A stretch of 64,000 nt of DNA from Luteimicrobium sp049844995 (GTDB lineage: Bacteria > Actinomycetota > Actinomycetes > Actinomycetales > Cellulomonadaceae). The translations under genes were made by a program, and so were the position numbers. Positions 61,285 to 64,000 of the stretch are shown in pieces (position 1 is the first letter of the stretch; each line of letters begins with the position of its first letter). Below the pieces are notes generated by a model. The model was given only the letters and a program-made list of their open reading frames with translations. It did no database searches and was not told the origin of the DNA. The DNA lies in NCBI RefSeq assembly GCF_049844995.1, contig NZ_JBNCMC010000004.1, positions 372,001 through 436,000 on the forward strand, in the 5' to 3' direction.

Positions 61285-61325
61285 CACGAGGGCCCCGGCA
61301 CCGTCGAGGTGCCGGGGCCCTCGTG
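61285..61325 (+). terminator. Second terminator after tuf
   Basis: 18-bp perfect stem (61285-61302 with 61308-61325), loop GTCGA. The strongest hairpin in this region. Confidence 0.8.
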
Positions 61326-61367
61326 CGCCGATCCTGGAGGGTTTCACCGGGCGCCCGCCGACGCCGA

Positions 61368-61398
61368 TTGGCGTCGAGGCCCGTTCGTGTGGCAAACT
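61368..61398 (+). promoter_or_regulatory. Possible promoter of the S10 ribosomal operon
   Basis: TTGGCG (61368-61373), 19-nt spacer, CAAACT (61393-61398). The spacer is long, so confidence is low. The remaining 300 nt to rpsJ is an untranslated leader with short GC-rich inverted segments but no gene I can support. Confidence 0.35.
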
Positions 61399-61720
61399 GT
61401 TCAGGTTGCCTGTTACAGGTGCGCTCCTTCATGTATCGAACACTGTGTTGAACCGCGGTGCCAGGTCCTTCGGGGCCGGCCGGGCGTCGACTCTGCTGGA
61501 CGATGCAGATCGAGCCCCGCGGAACACCGTTTCGAACAGGCGAGCGCACGTTGAGGGTCGTCACCGCAGCCCTGGGCCTGAGCCCGGGGGAGCGGGACAC
61601 CCGAACACCACGGCCCCGGTACCCGGGTGGTACGCGCTGTGGCGCGTCGCACTAAGCGACACGCCCGAGCGCGGGGGTCGGACAGACATAGCGGTTCGAG
61701 AGAGAGAGTCAGACGACGCC

Positions 61721-62029
61721 ATGGCGGGACAGAAGATCCGCATCCGGCTCAAGTCCTACGACCACGAGGTCATCGACAGTTCGGCGCGCAAGATCGTCGA
61801 CACGGTGACCCGCGCTGGTGCGACGGTCGTGGGTCCGGTGCCGCTGCCGACCGAGAAGAACGTGTTCGTCGTGATCCGGTCGCCTCACAAGTACAAGGAC
61901 AGCCGCGAGCACTTCGAGATGCGCACGCACAAGCGGCTCATCGACATCATCGATCCCACGCCCAAGGCCGTCGACTCGCTGATGCGACTCGACCTGCCGG
62001 CCGACGTGAACATCGAGATCAAGCTCTGA
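61721..62029 (+). CDS. rpsJ: 30S ribosomal protein S10
   Basis: A 102-aa protein, MAGQKIRIRLKSYDHEVID, also the NusE transcription-antitermination partner. First gene of the S10 operon. Its start is preceded by a GA-rich stretch rather than a classic site. Confidence 0.98.
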   Translation: MAGQKIRIRLKSYDHEVIDSSARKIVDTVTRAGATVVGPVPLPTEKNVFVVIRSPHKYKDSREHFEMRTHKRLIDIIDPTPKAVDSLMRLDLPADVNIEIKL

Positions 62030-62048
62030 GGCTGGGGAGGAGACGACA

Positions 62049-62720
62049 ATGACTACCCAGCAGAACGAGCGCGCCGTCAAGGCCGTCCTCGGCACCAAGC
62101 TCGGCATGACCCAGACCTGGGACGAGAACGGACGCCTCGTGCCCGTGACCGTCGTCCAGGTCGGTTCGAACGTCGTGACCCAGGTCCGGACGCAGGACGC
62201 CGACGGCTACACCGCCGTCCAGCTCGCGTTCGGCCAGATCGACCCGCGCAAGGTGACGCAGCCCCTCAAGGGCCACTTCGAGAAGGCCGGCGTCACGCCG
62301 CGCCGTCACGTCGCGGAGATCCGCACGACCGACTCCGCCGAGTACGAGCTCGGCCAGGAGCTGACCGCCGAGGTGTTCGAGGCCGGCCAGCTGGTCGACG
62401 TCGTGGGCACCACGAAGGGCAAGGGCACCGCCGGCGTCATGAAGCGTCACGGCTTCGCCGGTGTCAGCGCCTCGCACGGTTCGCACCGTAACCACCGCAA
62501 GCCCGGGTCGATCGGTGGGGCCTCGACCCCGTCGCGCGTCTTCAAGGGCCTGCGCATGGCTGGTCGCATGGGCCACGACCGTCAGACCACCCAGAACCTG
62601 ACCGTCCACGCGGTCGACGCCGACAAGGGCCTGCTGCTCGTCAAGGGTGCCGTGCCCGGCCCCAAGGGCGGCGTCGTCCTCGTCCGCACCGCGGCCAAGA
62701 GCGCCGTGAAGGAGGCCTGA
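62049..62720 (+). CDS. rplC: 50S ribosomal protein L3
   Basis: A 223-aa protein with the conserved loop HGSHRNHRKPGSIGG that reaches the peptidyl-transferase centre. GAGGAG precedes the start; it lies 19 nt after rpsJ. Confidence 0.98.
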   Translation: MTTQQNERAVKAVLGTKLGMTQTWDENGRLVPVTVVQVGSNVVTQVRTQDADGYTAVQLAFGQIDPRKVTQPLKGHFEKAGVTPRRHVAEIRTTDSAEYELGQELTAEVFEAGQLVDVVGTTKGKGTAGVMKRHGFAGVSASHGSHRNHRKPGSIGGASTPSRVFKGLRMAGRMGHDRQTTQNLTVHAVDADKGLLLVKGAVPGPKGGVVLVRTAAKSAVKEA

Positions 62721-62725
62721 TCGTC

Positions 62726-63427
62726 ATGGCCACGCTCACCGTCGACGTCCTGGACCCGCAGGGCAAGAAGGCCGGCTCCGCCGAGCTTCCTGCCGAGGTG
62801 TTCGACGTCCAGACCAACATCCCGCTGATCCACCAGGTCGTCGTCGCGCAGCTCGCTGCGGCGCGCCAGGGCACCCACGACACGAAGTCTCGTGGCGAGG
62901 TCTCGGGTGGCGGCAGGAAGCCGTACAAGCAGAAGGGCACCGGCCGCGCCCGTCAGGGCTCGACCCGCGCGCCGCAGTTCGCCGGGGGTGGCGTCGTCCA
63001 CGGCCCGACCCCGCGCGACTACAGCCAGCGCACGCCCAAGAAGATGAAGGCGGCCGCGCTGCGCGGTGCGCTCTCGGACCGTGCCCGCGCCGGGCGCGTC
63101 CACGTCGTGACCGGCTTCGGCATCGAGGACGCTCCGTCCACGCGTGCCGCGGTCGCAGTGCTGACGACCGTGTCGTCTCGCCGTCACGTGCTCGTCGTGC
63201 ACGAGCGCGGGGACGAGCTCGCGGTCAAGTCGCTGCGGAACGCGGAGCAGGTCCACCTGCTCCCGGCCGACCAGCTCAACACGTACGACGTCCTGATCTC
63301 GGACGACGTGGTGTTCACCCAGGGTGCGCTCGAGGCGTTCCTCGCCGGCCCGCCCGCGGGCCGCTCGGTGAAGGCCGTCGCGTCGGGTTCCGAGGCCGCG
63401 GACAACGCTGAGGAGACCGAGAAGTGA
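62726..63427 (+). CDS. rplD: 50S ribosomal protein L4
   Basis: A 233-aa protein with the tunnel loop KPYKQKGTGRARQGSTRAPQ. Residues after 205 form a short acidic tail typical of actinobacteria. Six nucleotides after rplC and coupled to rplW. Confidence 0.98.
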   Translation: MATLTVDVLDPQGKKAGSAELPAEVFDVQTNIPLIHQVVVAQLAAARQGTHDTKSRGEVSGGGRKPYKQKGTGRARQGSTRAPQFAGGGVVHGPTPRDYSQRTPKKMKAAALRGALSDRARAGRVHVVTGFGIEDAPSTRAAVAVLTTVSSRRHVLVVHERGDELAVKSLRNAEQVHLLPADQLNTYDVLISDDVVFTQGALEAFLAGPPAGRSVKAVASGSEAADNAEETEK

Positions 63428-63714
63428 CCACCGTGCAGAAGGACCCGCGCGACATCCTGATCGCGCCGGTCGTCTCCGAGAAGAGCTACGGGCTCCTGGA
63501 CGAGGGCAAGTACACGTTCCTCGTGGACCCGCGAGCCAACAAGACCGAGATCAAGATCGCTGTCGAGAAGGTCTTCTCGGTCAAGGTCGCGTCGGTCAAC
63601 ACCATCAACCGCAAGGGCAAGACCCGTCGCACGCGGTCCGGCATCGGCAAGCGCAAGGACACGAAGCGCGCGATCGTCACCCTCCGCGAGGGCACGATCG
63701 ACATCTTCGGCTGA
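63424..63714 (+). CDS. rplW: 50S ribosomal protein L23
   Basis: A 96-aa protein whose GTG start overlaps the rplD stop (GTGA). RDILIAPVVSEKSYGLLDE and VNTINRKGKTRR are conserved. It lines the exit tunnel and docks trigger factor and SRP. Confidence 0.97.
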   Translation: MTTVQKDPRDILIAPVVSEKSYGLLDEGKYTFLVDPRANKTEIKIAVEKVFSVKVASVNTINRKGKTRRTRSGIGKRKDTKRAIVTLREGTIDIFG

Positions 63715-63746
63715 GCCGGACGAGAGGCAAGTGAGGACAGACCCCG

Positions 63747-64000
63747 ATGGGAATCCGTAAGTACAAGCCGACAACCCCGGGCCGTCGCGGCTCGAGCGTC
63801 GCCGACTTCGCCGAGATCACGCGTTCGACGCCCGAGAAGTCGCTCGTCCGTCCGCTCTCCAAGAGCGGCGGCCGCAACAGCTCGGGTCGTATCACGACGC
63901 GCCACAAGGGCGGTGGCCACAAGCGCCAGTACCGCGTCATCGACTTCCGTCGCCATGACAAGGACGGCGTGCCGGCCACGGTCGCGCACATCGAGTACGA
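63747..64000 (+). CDS. rplB: 50S ribosomal protein L2 (3' end outside window)
   Basis: Only the first 84 codons are present, beginning MGIRKYKPTTPGRRGSSVAD, behind GTGAGGA. L2 bridges the subunits and is needed for peptidyl transfer. The C-terminal two thirds lie beyond the window. Confidence 0.97.
   Translation, partial: MGIRKYKPTTPGRRGSSVADFAEITRSTPEKSLVRPLSKSGGRNSSGRITTRHKGGGHKRQYRVIDFRRHDKDGVPATVAHIEY

Overview
The window is a stretch of high-GC Gram-positive chromosome. The tRNA-Thr/tRNA-Met–rpmG–two MaoC hydratases–murB … tRNA-Trp–secE–nusG–rplKA … rplJL–rpoBC–rpsLG–fusA–tuf–rpsJ order is the actinobacterial arrangement. FprA, the three-ATPase EccC-type protein, WXG100-like proteins and frequent GTG/TTG starts agree. 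A Micrococcales organism near Cellulomonas is my best guess; that is inference, because there is no 16S rRNA here.

Layout. (1) 1-10252 is the end of a type VII secretion (T7SS) locus: the C-terminal part of an EccC-like ATPase, an operon with a small helical protein, a 486-aa candidate effector and three accessory proteins, and three WXG100-like genes with identical proteins. Four transcription units carry the same palindrome exactly 23 nt upstream of a -10-like hexamer. (2) 10253-18386 is housekeeping (fprA, htpX, map) followed by an efeO-efeB-phosphoesterase cluster without efeU. (3) 18596-23379 is small stress and envelope genes, yajQ, rarD, three tRNAs, a decayed methyltransferase and a truncated ORF. 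(4) 23538-37021 is rpmG, two MaoC proteins, a LacI repressor facing two transporters with clear operators, murB, an L,D-transpeptidase, a GntR regulator with adenosine deaminase, an acyltransferase paired with a glycosyltransferase that carries a degenerate GGDEF-like domain, and an EXPERA membrane protein. (5) 37232-39918 is tRNA-Trp, secE, nusG, rplK and rplA. (6) 40002-47078 is an accessory block between rplA and rplJ: sigma factor, small coupled protein, subtilisin-like protease, TPR-CHAT caspase-like protein and an MFS transporter. (7) 47101-64000 is rplJL, rpoBC, rpsLG-fusA-tuf and the start of the S10 operon, cut inside rplB.

The two most interesting systems are the palindrome-controlled T7SS regulon and the sigma/small protein/S8/CHAT cluster. 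The latter has the parts of a cytoplasmic proteolytic switch acting on a sigma factor. A block of atypical codon usage spans the junction of its two protease genes, which suggests they were exchanged as a matched unit. No CRISPR array, insertion sequence, prophage, rRNA gene or origin was seen.
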